From positions 1,240,001 through 1,304,000 of the forward strand of contig NZ_RKHR01000003.1 of NCBI RefSeq assembly GCF_003752585.1: a stretch of 64,000 nt of DNA, in the 5' to 3' direction. The notes under the pieces are model-generated. The model ran no database searches. It had not been told where the DNA came from and worked only from the letters and a program-made list of their open reading frames with translations. A program made the translations under genes and the position numbers. Positions 8,354 to 15,768 of the stretch are shown here, in pieces. This DNA comes from Sinobacterium caligoides (GTDB lineage: Bacteria > Pseudomonadota > Gammaproteobacteria > Pseudomonadales > Sinobacteriaceae). Positions within the stretch are counted from its first letter, which is position 1. Every line of letters begins with the position of its first letter.

Positions 8354-8923
8354 TTACTCTACCCAGCTATCATGTACTTGCATCCCTTCAAGGGGTAATT
8401 TGGGTGGTTTTATCATTGCGAGCGTTCTTTCTTTCCTTGAGATTCGAGTATTAGGCGCTACTGCCCCACCAGTTTCGGTAATACTTTCTAGCGATAGATC
8501 AAAGGTGACCCCCCCATCTTTTGCGTTAAAAAAACGGTGGGCTTTATTAATATTTTCCACGATGTAGTTAATTCTTTTAACAGTTGTAGACTGCGGTGCG
8601 ACCCCTGTGACGCATACAAACAGCGATTGATCGGAGTAATTATTACCAGACAGTTTTTTTACTAAGCTGGCAACACTGGCGGCCTCGCCATCGGTGGAAA
8701 CATGAGCGAAAAAGAAGTTGCTCCTTTCCTTATCCCAAAAGAAGTACGCGAAACATGAGTTGATACTTCCAGTCATTACACGAGTTAATATGCGTCTCCC
8801 TTGGCTGGCCAAATAGAAGCCCCATGGCACCTCTACAGCGGCAGAGCTTGTTTCGGAGTCAGTTATTTTGCTTACTTCATGGCCTGAATACCGTGAGGAT
8901 TCTTTTGCTGTAACAATCTTCAT
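8354..8923 (-). CDS. Hypothetical protein, possible CheD/CNF-like fold
   Basis: 189 residues. No family is certain. The pattern NSCF at residue 57 and FFAHVST with His74, separated by a DKERS-type turn, resembles the catalytic Cys...His spacing of CheD-like and CNF-like cysteine deamidases. The later segment NKAHRFFNAKDGG-ITETGGAVAPNTR is also of that general type. This is inference from pattern only. It follows a 41-codon reading frame after 14 nt and the two are probably cotranscribed. Its stop codon lies about 14 nt from repeated REPIN right ends. Confidence 0.65.
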   Translation of the reverse strand: MKIVTAKESSRYSGHEVSKITDSETSSAAVEVPWGFYLASQGRRILTRVMTGSINSCFAYFFWDKERSNFFFAHVSTDGEAASVASLVKKLSGNNYSDQSLFVCVTGVAPQSTTVKRINYIVENINKAHRFFNAKDGGVTFDLSLESITETGGAVAPNTRISRKERTLAMIKPPKLPLEGMQVHDSWVE

Positions 8924-8937
8924 ATTTAGCTACCTAA

Positions 8938-9063
8938 TTAATTGGGGTTATCAAACTTTAACTTTGCAACGACACTCACTAAAGGTCCGAAACCAGAAGA
9001 GATATCAGCCTCCATAAAGCAGCCTTTAGCACCTATATCAAAAAAATCTTCAATGAGCTTCAT
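8938..9063 (-). CDS. Small hypothetical protein (41 residues)
   Basis: A short frame, MKLIEDFFDIGAKG to KLKFDNPN, starts 20 bp after a GTTAT core that could be an attC R' box and ends 14 nt before the gene at 8354-8923. GGAAAATT precedes the ATG. Placement and spacing suggest a two-gene cassette. It is too short for a family call and could also be the remnant of a larger gene. Confidence 0.45.
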   Translation of the reverse strand: MKLIEDFFDIGAKGCFMEADISSGFGPLVSVVAKLKFDNPN

Positions 9064-9076
9064 AATTTTCCGAAAA

Positions 9077-9306
9077 CATAACATTTTTATATGACGCCAG
9101 CATATATGACTTTATTGTTCACAGCTCCAAACGCCACATTAACCTATTGTCATTTGAACACTTATTTGCAGCCGAGCGTAAAAACCACCCTGCGACGAGG
9201 TGTGCTTACCCTATTATTTGTCTATTCAATAAATAAGGTATTATCAACCCACTATTTACGCTCACCTATCAATACGACAGAATAACGATGGGTGTCTTAG
9301 TTATTT
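9077..9306 (+). repeat. Long-form element (170-bp unit plus REPIN end)
   Basis: Begins at an attC-like core (ATAACATTTTTATATGACGCC), runs through the 170-bp unit shared with 11874, 15300 and 26623 (ACTTTATTGTTCACAGC, CATTAACCTATTGTCATTT, CCCTGCGACGAGGTGTGCTT) and ends in AATAACGATGGGTGTCTTAG then TTATTT. The REPIN left end is missing in this copy. Confidence 0.75.
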
Positions 9307-9888
9307 CGTTGCCAATTTAAAAAGCAGGTTTTGTTTAACACCTGCCCACTCATGATTTGTAACACTGAACATTACTGAATCTCTGACTCTACCATCAGGC
9401 ATAACCATGTGATTACGAAGAATACCTTCTTCTTTGGCCCCAAGACGAAGAATCGCACTGCGTGAGGTAGTATTCAGGTAATCAGTTAAAAGCTCAACTC
9501 GATTTAAACTCAATACTTCAAAAGCATGCGTAAACATTAATAATTTAGCTTCAGTATTCATCTTAGTTTTTTGATATGACTTAGCAATAAAAGTAAACCC
9601 TATCTCTACGCGCTTATTTTGCAGATTAGCCTTCATAAACCGAGTTGAGCCAATAACTCGACCGGATATTTTATCAATAGTTGCAAACGCTAATCCATCT
9701 CCACTCTCATGAGCTGAAATGGCACTCTCAATAAATTCATCAACATCTTCAATTCGAGGAACCAAAGTAACAAACAAATTCCATAGTTCACCGTCAGAAA
9801 TTGCTTCTATTAGTTCCCCACGGTGAACCTTAGATAGAGGCTCTAGTCGAACATGATTACCTTCAAGTGTTACTTTCTCAAATACCAT
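9301..9888 (-). CDS. GNAT acetyltransferase, RimJ/RimL type
   Basis: 196 residues. The family pattern is seen in LEGNHVRLEPLSKVH at the N-terminus, RVIGSTRFM, VEIGFTFIAKSYQKTKMNTEAKLLM (motif A, weak) and LNRVELLTDYLNTTSRSAILRLGAKEEGILRNH (the usual N-x-x-S/A-x-x-x-x-x-x-x-G-F/A-x-x-E block). It probably acetylates a protein N-terminus or a small molecule. AAGGA is 6 nt before the ATG at 9888. The stop codon (TAA) is the AAATAAC of the element right end, so the C-terminus (LATK) is set by the repeat. An attC half remains upstream (9908-9928). Confidence 0.85.
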   Translation of the reverse strand: MVFEKVTLEGNHVRLEPLSKVHRGELIEAISDGELWNLFVTLVPRIEDVDEFIESAISAHESGDGLAFATIDKISGRVIGSTRFMKANLQNKRVEIGFTFIAKSYQKTKMNTEAKLLMFTHAFEVLSLNRVELLTDYLNTTSRSAILRLGAKEEGILRNHMVMPDGRVRDSVMFSVTNHEWAGVKQNLLFKLATK

Positions 9889-9907
9889 AAACAATCCTTA
9901 TTTAAAT

Positions 9908-9928
9908 TTAGGCTTAACGCCCGCCTCA
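9908..9928 (-). other. Truncated attC (R'-L' half)
   Basis: Plus-strand GGCTTAACGCCCGCCTCAAC is the R'-L' side of an attC; the other half is replaced by a RAYT right end (9930-9960). Confidence 0.6.
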
Positions 9929-9929
9929 A

Positions 9930-9960
9930 CTATTTAACTATGGGTGCCTTAGTTATTTAA
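9930..9960 (+). repeat. RAYT/REPIN right end
   Basis: TATTTAACTATGGGTGCC followed by TTAGTTATTT, the transposase-type right end alone, directly joined to the attC half. Confidence 0.75.
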
Positions 9961-9973
9961 TCGTTCCGTCTGT

Positions 9974-10128
9974 TCACTTCTTATCGATGACCTTACGGCC
10001 CTCCTCATCGGTAGACCTGACCTCTAGCCCCGCATCTAGCGCCTTCTGCCGAGCTTTTTTGCCCGCATTTATGCAATATCAGCAATCTCATCGATTGAGA
10101 AATCGCCGGGATCTCGTAAGTTAGCCAT
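9974..10128 (-). pseudogene. Broken small cassette gene
   Basis: A strong ribosome site (GGAGGGA, 2-3 nt from ATG) starts MANLRDPGDFSIDEIADIA, which stops after 19 codons. In the neighbouring frame the sequence continues as AGKKARQKALDAGLEV to GRKVIDKK and a stop at 9974. One insertion or deletion in the middle therefore probably split a protein of about 50 residues. No family recognised. Confidence 0.6.
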
Positions 10129-10231
10129 ACTCCCTCCTTTTGTTTTCATGATACTACACCAATCTGCAGCGCAAGAAAAATAACTTACCAGCCTTATAGC
10201 CCTCTCTAACGACGACCACTAGAACACTCCA

Positions 10232-10324
10232 AAGAGCTTTCCAGACACCCATCTTTATTGAGCTCTGGACTCGTCAGAATTGAATATATACGACAGAATA
10301 ACTATGGGTGTCTTAGTTATTTCA
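10232..10324 (+). repeat. REPIN-like element
   Basis: Left end AGAGCTTTCCAGACACCCATC, right end ATGGGTGTCTTAGTTATTTC. The right end is joined directly to the interior of the broken mlaC copy. Confidence 0.9.
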
Positions 10325-10825
10325 AAAATATGCAGCATTAAAGTTACTAAGCCCAAATTTAAAAGGCGCTAAACGCGACGATGTTGCTAAGTTTATTGCC
10401 ACTTATCGTACCTATGTCGTGAGCGCTTATGCGCAACTTTTAATTCAGCACACTAATCAGGAGATTGAATTTTGCCAAGAGCCGCTAGACGCGAGCGAGA
10501 CGATTACGAGCATGAAAGTAGCTATGATTGATACACCAAAGCCCGATATCAATTTTGAGTTTAAACTGCGTAAAGATAAAAAACGGGGGAATGGAAGGCT
10601 TTTGATATTATCACTGAGGGAGCTGGTTTACTTTCATCAGGCAGTCAGAATGGAGCAACCAAGTACGTCAAGACGGCATCTTGGCTGTCGCTAAAGATCT
10701 TGAGGAGCTAGCTGCTAAACCTATTCGCTTCGAGAGTGAAGACAAATGAACTCAGAACAGTGACGATGAATATCTGATGGGTAAAACTCGCTTCTCTGTG
10801 AACATTACGCAGGGAAAGTGAGGAT
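10323..10825 (+). pseudogene. Truncated and frameshifted mlaC copy
   Basis: Near-identical to 5758-6246 but lacking the first about 70 codons, including the signal peptide. One A is missing from the AAAAAA run in the DKKTGEW region, and GACAAATGA introduces a further stop. The start point is a REPIN right end, and the REPIN variant that follows (10856) is the one that follows the intact gene. Confidence 0.9.
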
Positions 10826-10855
10826 CGTAACCTATATAGAGGCTCCGCAGGTGAT

Positions 10856-10962
10856 CAAGTTTATCAAGACCACCGTCTTCATTAACTCTGAATGCGCCTG
10901 CGTTGAATATATACGACAAATCAGCGATGGATTCCTTGGTTATTCGGATGTCTTAGTCAGTT
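10856..10962 (+). repeat. REPIN-like element with doubled right end
   Basis: TTTATCAAGACCACCGTCTTC to ATGGATTCCTTGGTTATTC, followed by a second partial right end (GGATGTCTTAG). Paralogue of the copy at 6291. Confidence 0.75.
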
Positions 10963-11099
10963 GGGATTTTTGGCCGGAATGATGCTTTAGCAATTGATTA
11001 TAGGGTAACGCTCGGGTATGCATGAATGACGACTATATGGGAATTGTGAAGATAAAAAAGACCCCGATTTAGGAGCCTCTAGTCATTACTTATGAACAG

Positions 11100-11666
11100 T
11101 TACTTTCTGCGTTTAATGCCTGCCAAACCTACAAGTGCAGAGCCAAATAGCCATGCTGCTGCCGGAATAGGAACGGCAGAATATTCATTAACTGTAAGCT
11201 GACCAGTATAAACACCATCATTTCTAAGGGTGAAATCTGTGAGTAATTCAAGACCAGCAATACCGCTCTGAGTAATTTCGGTGTCTCTATATATTTCGTC
11301 AGGAAATGCATTAGCTTCAAAAATACCCCAATTAACCCCTGTAATTGGTGAGTTAGGACCACCGACATATACGTAAGGATAATTAAGGTCGTCAGGCACT
11401 CCCTGCGCAGCCTCATCTTCTTGAGTGAATGTTTGTCCAAAAACAGTCAATGAAATATCGATCTGTCCATATTGCACTCCAGCAGGGGAGTCGCCATCTG
11501 GTAAAAAGCCAATATCTACATCATCGTACTGGATTGTTCCAGTGCCTATGACTCCATCAAAGGTGCCACCTGAAACAACTACCTCAAAATCAGCATTAAC
11601 AATTGCCGAACTTGCATTAAATGATAAAAACGAAAAAAACGAAAAAAACAGTGTTTTCTTGAGCAT
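11100..11666 (-). CDS. PEP-CTERM-type exported protein
   Basis: 189 residues. An N-terminal signal peptide (MLKKTLFFSFFSFLSF to SSA) and a C-terminal sorting tail VPIPAAAWLFGSALVGLAG followed by IKRRK match the PEP-CTERM/VPxPAAxWLF pattern recognised by exosortases. The middle is a beta-rich acidic region. The protein should be moved through the inner membrane, processed and released to the surface or extracellular matrix. No exosortase gene is in the window. AAAGGA is about 8 nt before the ATG. Confidence 0.88.
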   Translation of the reverse strand: MLKKTLFFSFFSFLSFNASSAIVNADFEVVVSGGTFDGVIGTGTIQYDDVDIGFLPDGDSPAGVQYGQIDISLTVFGQTFTQEDEAAQGVPDDLNYPYVYVGGPNSPITGVNWGIFEANAFPDEIYRDTEITQSGIAGLELLTDFTLRNDGVYTGQLTVNEYSAVPIPAAAWLFGSALVGLAGIKRRK

Positions 11667-11873
11667 AATAGAGTCCTTTGGTTTATTAATCCGTTTATTC
11701 TTGAATTCATTAGTTATAATAGCCAGCAATAATCATACCGACAAAATAGACTAGTAAAACACGCTGTTATGTCGCTTCCGTGCTAAAAGAATCGTTAGTC
11801 CGTCAATTATTCCGACGTTTTCAACTTTGTTTAGTATTATCTGCCGTAGTTTATTGTGGGCAACACTTACCCT

Positions 11874-12086
11874 ATAACATTTTTTATATAACGCCAACAC
11901 ACAGTTTATTGTCAACATCTCCAGGGACCACTTTAATCAACTGTTATTTCGATTATTATTTGCCATTACTTGCAAAGTTCACCCTGCAAAGAAGCATGCT
12001 TACCCTATTATTAATCGGCTCTGGAAATAAGAGCATATCAAGACTCCTTCTAACGACAGGAATAACTATGGGTGTCATAGTTATTG
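11874..12086 (+). repeat. Long-form element (170-bp unit plus REPIN end)
   Basis: Starts ATAACATTTTTTATATAACGCC, runs through TTTATTGTCAACATC, TTATTTCGATTATTATTTGCC and GAAGCATGCTTACCC to AACTATGGGTGTCATAG then TTATT. The right end is joined to codon 4 of a decayed transposase copy. Confidence 0.75.
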
Positions 12087-12087
12087 C

Positions 12088-12864
12088 CACGTAAACAGAT
12101 CGTCAGCCTAGCCGACACCGCCTACTATCACTTCGACTTTAGAGCTTGCTAGTGTCTTTGCCATCGATATCTGTGCTTATGCCGTAATGAGCAACCACGT
12201 CCACCTGGAGCTACGCGTTAATGAGGCTGAAGCTCAGCAATGGACTGACCAACAAGTGGTTAAGCAGTGGCACCAACTATACCAAGGTAATTTGCTGACA
12301 CAGCGCTTTGCCAGAGGCCAAGCTATTACATCTTACGAGCAGGGTACGCTGGACAGCATCATCACGGACTACCGTCGTCGCTTAGCCGACATCAGTTGGT
12401 TTATGCGCGCGTTAAACGAACCGATCGCACGACAAGCCAGTCAGGAAGACGGCTGCACCGGCCGCTTCTGGGAAGGACGCTTCAAGTCACAAGCACTACT
12501 CGACGAAGGGGGTCTACTCGCCTGCATGGCCTACGTAGATTTAAACCCCGTTAGAGCCAAGATGACGAAGACACCTGAGGCATCAGCTCACACCAGCATT
12601 AGACTGCGCATAGCCGTCACACATAAAGGCCAACAACCCAAAGAGTTACTCCCCTTCATTGGCAACGAGCGTCAACAGATGCCCAAGAGGGTGTGCTTCA
12701 ACCTAAAAGACTATGTGTCGCTCGTCGATCAAACCGGGCGAGTGCTACGCAAAAATAAACGCGGCTGCATCAGCAACAACGCTGAGGACATCCTAACGCG
12801 GCTTATTACCTGTGTACGTGAGATTTAGCCTTCTTATTTAACTATGGGTGTCTTAGTTATTTTT
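12088..12864 (+). pseudogene. Decayed RAYT transposase copy
   Basis: Starts at the fourth codon of the transposase (PRKQIVSLADT). It lacks about 110 bp coding residues 19-49, restarts at ALELASVFAIDICAYAVMSNH and stays open from 12187 to 12828, with HVH at the HUH site. It then jumps from LTRL into the 3' tail, losing the last about 40 codons, and ends with the right-end hairpin. It cannot give a full transposase. Confidence 0.9.
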
Positions 12865-12954
12865 TAGCTGCCTCCGGATACTGGCGCCTTTTGTGTGGCT
12901 CTTTGCACACAAGGCGCCAGTATCCGGAAGTCAGATTGCAGGCGCTTGTTATGC
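12865..12954 (-). other. attC site, R' side truncated
   Basis: Minus-strand GCATAACAAGCGCCTGC (R''-L''), a long perfect stem made of CCGGATACTGGCGCCTT and its complement, then GGAGGCAGC (L'). The R' box is replaced by the transposase-copy right end at 12864. Confidence 0.75.
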
Positions 12955-12998
12955 TCCAGCCCAAATGCTACACCTAATAATAATGCTATAACTCCAAT

Positions 12999-13481
12999 CT
13001 ATTTCTGAGGCCAAATCCCTTGAACTTGCCATCTTTGGCGACCACTTCCATCATCCTCACTCCACAAATCAACATTACTACCATCGCTAGTACAGCTAAG
13101 ATACACCCTACCACCAGTCACTCCGGATGAAACCTGGATGTTATAGGTGTTGCAAGTGGGTGAATTTGTAACGGGAAAAAACATCCAACGCTGGCGGCCA
13201 CTTCCATCGTCTTTATCCCATAAGTCAACATTACTACCATCGCTTGTAGTGCTGAGATACTTTTTATCACTGCTCACACCATTTTCCACAATAATGTTAT
13301 AATGGTCGGTTCTGCCTTCGACCAATTTGACATTCCATTCTTGTCGGCCGCTACCGTCGTCCAAATTCCATAAGTCGACATTGTCACCATTACCAGTGCA
13401 GCTTAATATGGAGCGGTTGTTAGTTAACCCTCTTAGTACCTGTAAATTATGAGAACCTTCAATCTTTACGCTTTTCATCAT
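12999..13481 (-). CDS. Beta-trefoil (ricin-B-like) repeat protein
   Basis: 160 residues with three internal repeats of about 45 residues. Each carries an SCTGNGDNVDLW-like or TSDGSNVDLW block followed by DDGSGRQ-W (about residues 28-49, 78-100 and 129-151). Three such QxW-like repeats predict a beta-trefoil, a sugar- or protein-binding fold as in ricin B lectins. There is no signal peptide. AAGGA lies just before the ATG pair. It is a cassette gene with attC remnants on its 3' side (12865-12954). Confidence 0.85.
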   Translation of the reverse strand: MMKSVKIEGSHNLQVLRGLTNNRSILSCTGNGDNVDLWNLDDGSGRQEWNVKLVEGRTDHYNIIVENGVSSDKKYLSTTSDGSNVDLWDKDDGSGRQRWMFFPVTNSPTCNTYNIQVSSGVTGGRVYLSCTSDGSNVDLWSEDDGSGRQRWQVQGIWPQK

Positions 13482-13605
13482 TTTTCCTTATTGTGATATG
13501 TCGTTATTAATCATTTTAAGTCGCGCTCTAATCTAAATAGATTTCACTGCAACACTATAATAGTCATATTTAGGAAAAACACAGTATTACATGAGAAAAT
13601 ATTCT

Positions 13606-13677
13606 GCATAACGCCTAAAGAACCCGCAAAAATTCGAGCGCGCGAATGTTTTTGTCGGGTTGCTTTTTTTGTTAGGA
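13606..13677 (-). other. attC site
   Basis: Minus-strand TTCCTAACAAAAAAAGCAACC to GGGTTCTTTAGGCGTTATGC; inner AACCCG/CGGGTT arms. The stop codon of the gene at 13672 lies in its R'' box. Confidence 0.85.
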
Positions 13678-14157
13678 ATTTTTAGAAATGTGGTTATTTA
13701 ACATGTTAATTATAGCTTGGTTAGCCTTTTTTCCGTATTTAGGGAACTGCTGAAGTGCATCGAGCCATTCTATTATGTATGGAGCTGTGTGCTTTGTTGA
13801 CTCATTTTCTTTAGCCCACAATTCCTCAAACCCATTAACCATATTAACTAAGTTCTTTAATGAGTAATAACACTCTGGACATAATGTTCTATATTGGCAA
13901 ATATAACTCTTTTTTACTTCGTAGGTATACTTCTGAGCTTTGGCTGAGAATACAGCTACCTGATGGCATTTTGTGCATCTGTATGCGGAATCTATATACG
14001 CATTCCTGACAGGTGACTCATATGCATAAGAGTTTTTACTTGAGTCCGACCAATTGACTTTATCCATTGGTTCGATATTTTTTCTAAGCTCAGCAGCTGC
14101 AGCCTTTTTTCGAAGCTTATTTTTCGACTTCTTGTCCATATCAGCGCCTACAGTCAT
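13672..14157 (-). CDS. Zinc-ribbon hypothetical protein
   Basis: 161 residues. It has a basic N-terminus (KKSKNKLRKKAAAAE) and a treble-clef-like metal site built from CTKCHQ (about 61-64) and LCPECY (about 92-95). The pattern AYRCTKCHQVAVFSAKAQKYTYEVKKSY resembles the probable zinc-binding domain found at the N-terminus of bacterial cassette proteins. Two starts are possible: ATG 14157 directly after the attC R' box, or ATG 14139 (MDKKSKN). It is flanked by intact attC sites on both sides, so it is a complete cassette. Function unknown. Confidence 0.82.
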   Translation of the reverse strand: MTVGADMDKKSKNKLRKKAAAAELRKNIEPMDKVNWSDSSKNSYAYESPVRNAYIDSAYRCTKCHQVAVFSAKAQKYTYEVKKSYICQYRTLCPECYYSLKNLVNMVNGFEELWAKENESTKHTAPYIIEWLDALQQFPKYGKKANQAIINMLNNHISKNS

Positions 14158-14160
14158 CGT

Positions 14161-14248
14161 TGCCTAACGCCAAGGTAATGGGAAACCTTGCTGCGAAGCA
14201 GCGTTTAAGGTTTTACAGCCGCAGGCGATCATTGACCGTTTTGTTATG
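14161..14248 (-). other. attC site
   Basis: Minus-strand ACATAACAAAACGGTCAATG to CCATTACCTTGGCGTTAGGC; inner GCTGCTTCGCAGC hairpin. Very like the site at 20995. Confidence 0.88.
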
Positions 14249-14390
14249 TGTTTTTGTCGCATTCGTAGACTGAATATTCATTGTTTATGTCTGCTGTATT
14301 AAGAAAGCCTGTTTCTTCAGCGTCTATGATGCTTTGAACTGGTATTTCATGCACTATTAATTCATTAGTTCCAGCCCCGCAAACAGTCAT
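14244..14390 (-). pseudogene. 3' fragment of a cassette gene
   Basis: An open frame (MTVCGAGTNELIVHE to VYECDKNT) ends with a TAA in the R'' box of the attC at 14161, as a cassette gene should. It has no ribosome site, and upstream the frame runs into a REPIN stop at 14417-14507. The 5' part was therefore probably removed when the repeat arrived. Confidence 0.55.
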
Positions 14391-14416
14391 GACATCGAGC
14401 AAGTTGTCATAAGCAA

Positions 14417-14507
14417 GGGCTTATCAAGACACCCACCTATATTGACCTCTGAACGCGCCATAATTGAATATATGCGTCTGAATAACTACGGGTGTCTTAG
14501 TTATTTG
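14417..14507 (+). repeat. REPIN-like element
   Basis: GGGCTTATCAAGACACCCACC to CTACGGGTGTCTTAG and TTATTTG; truncates the gene fragment at 14244 and is joined on the right to a transposase fragment. Confidence 0.9.
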
Positions 14508-14510
14508 TTC

Positions 14511-14858
14511 ACAGCTAACAACCTCGTTCGAACAACTTTTTACCGGCCCCGTAGGTACCACACAAAGCCTGGATGATTACCGGCAACACCACAAGCGAAA
14601 ACGAAGGCACGGCATAACAACTAGCCGAGCCCTGTTTGGCTGAATTAACCTAAGATCAACATAACTCATGCCCGGCTAACCACCCTGCCGTGACTCGTTA
14701 CGCCTGAATGCAGCCCATTTACCTGAAATTACTCTCTTCATTACCCTGTAGCACTTAATCTAGCCCTGATTTACCGCCAAAAGACGGAGCATCTGTATTT
14801 TATTGCCTGTGTACGTGAGATTTAGTCTTCTTATTTAACTATGGGTGTCTTAGTTATT
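14511..14858 (+). mobile_element. RAYT 3' fragment
   Basis: Begins at CAGCTAACAACCTCG (about codon 285 of the transposase), runs through the last codons (TSRALFG) and the whole 3' tail to the right end. It lies 4 nt after a REPIN right end. Confidence 0.88.
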
Positions 14859-14865
14859 CTATTAT

Positions 14866-14969
14866 TCTATAACACCCCAACAAGCTGCCCAGTGAGCGCC
14901 GCTACACTGTAGCGGCCTCGTGCCAACCCAGCGGCGCTTACTGGGTCAGGCTTCATTGGATTGTTACAC
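14866..14969 (-). other. attC site
   Basis: Minus-strand TGTGTAACAATCCAATG to GCAGCTTGTTGGGGTGTTATAG, with a long stem containing CCCAGTAAGCGCCGC and its near-complement. The stop of the gene at 14964 lies in R''. The RAYT right end is only 8 bp away. Confidence 0.85.
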
Positions 14970-15281
14970 ATTTTCTGGGTCGTATTTGAACTTCTCATAA
15001 CGTGTGGCGTAGAAGGCTTCTAAGGAAAGGTGCGCTTCAAATAGTTGAGACCAGACTTCGTAGCCATCTATGAGGTTTTCACCGTCTTGGCGATAACATT
15101 CTTGCATGTCGTGTACTGAGAAGTCGTTATCTTTTGCGTACTGCGCAGCTTCTGCCTCAGCCTTTGAGTGAACCTCATCGAACGATTCAGCTTGGAATAC
15201 TACAACTCTCTCTTCGAATACATTCTTTCCGTCTGATTTCACACCAAAGTGAAAGACGTTTCTTACAGCGTACCATTCCAT
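14964..15281 (-). CDS. DUF4288-like small protein
   Basis: 106 residues from MEWYAVRN. The start WYAVRNVFHFG, then EERVVVFQAESFDEVHSKAEAEAAQYA and a C-terminal GYEVWSQLFEAHLSLEAFYATRYEKF, fits the DUF4288 family pattern. These small cytosolic proteins have unknown function and are often found near toxins or in cassettes. GGTGAG precedes the ATG at 15281; the upstream in-frame ATG lies at the attC core. The stop codon overlaps the attC R'' box. Confidence 0.82.
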   Translation of the reverse strand: MEWYAVRNVFHFGVKSDGKNVFEERVVVFQAESFDEVHSKAEAEAAQYAKDNDFSVHDMQECYRQDGENLIDGYEVWSQLFEAHLSLEAFYATRYEKFKYDPENV

Positions 15282-15299
15282 AGTCTCACCAATCATGGG

Positions 15300-15545
15300 T
15301 AACATTTGTATATGACGCTAGCTTATATAGCTTTATTGTTTACAGCCCCAGATACTACCTTAACCCACTGTTGTTTCAATTCTAATTTGCCGCTGACTGC
15401 CAAGATCACCCCGCGACGAAATGTGCTTGCCCTATTATTTATCGGTTCGGGAAATAAGAGCTTTCCAGACACCCATCTTTATTGAGTTCTTAATGTAGTA
15501 GATTGAATATATACGACGGAATAACTATGGTTGCCTTAATTATTC
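15300..15545 (+). repeat. Long-form element (170-bp unit plus REPIN)
   Basis: GTAACATTTGTATATGACGC, ACTGTTGTTTCAATTC, CCCCGCGACGAAATGTGCTTG, then the REPIN part from AGAGCTTTCCAGACACCCATC to ATGGTTGCCTTAATTATT. The start abuts the TAAC core upstream of the DUF4288 gene. Confidence 0.82.
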
Positions 15546-15676
15546 CCTTTAGCTAACTGGTATTTAGCTCATAACGCCATTCTCTGCAAAGGCCTCCCTG
15601 TGATGAAGTGTGTCCCTGCTATTATTCGATTCTGGAGGTAATTGGCAAAAGCACTTACAAACCTACCAAGACAAAC

Positions 15677-15760
15677 CTACCAAGACACCCATCTTAATTT
15701 CCTTCTGAATACAGCAATATTATACATATACATAGTAATAACGATGGGTGCCTTAGTTAT
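15677..15760 (+). repeat. REPIN-like element
   Basis: CTACCAAGACACCCATC to ATGGGTGCCTTAG then TTATC. 15546-15676 contains a diverged partial 170-bp unit (ATAACGCCATTCTCTGC, TGTGATGAAGTGTG). Confidence 0.75.
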
Positions 15761-15768
15761 CAAGATAG

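Noticed and set aside
9091-9285. 64-residue plus-strand frame in the long-form repeat
   Set aside because: The frame is not kept in the other three copies of the 170-bp unit, so it is not a conserved gene.
11780-12094. 104-residue plus-strand frame over the second long-form copy
   Set aside because: Covers repeat sequence only and is not preserved in sister copies.
14417-14507. REPIN-like elements as divergent attC sites
   Set aside because: They lack a convincing GTTRRRY R' box with a paired R'' box, and the same ends flank an intact transposase gene. Proper attC sites of normal form are present beside them.
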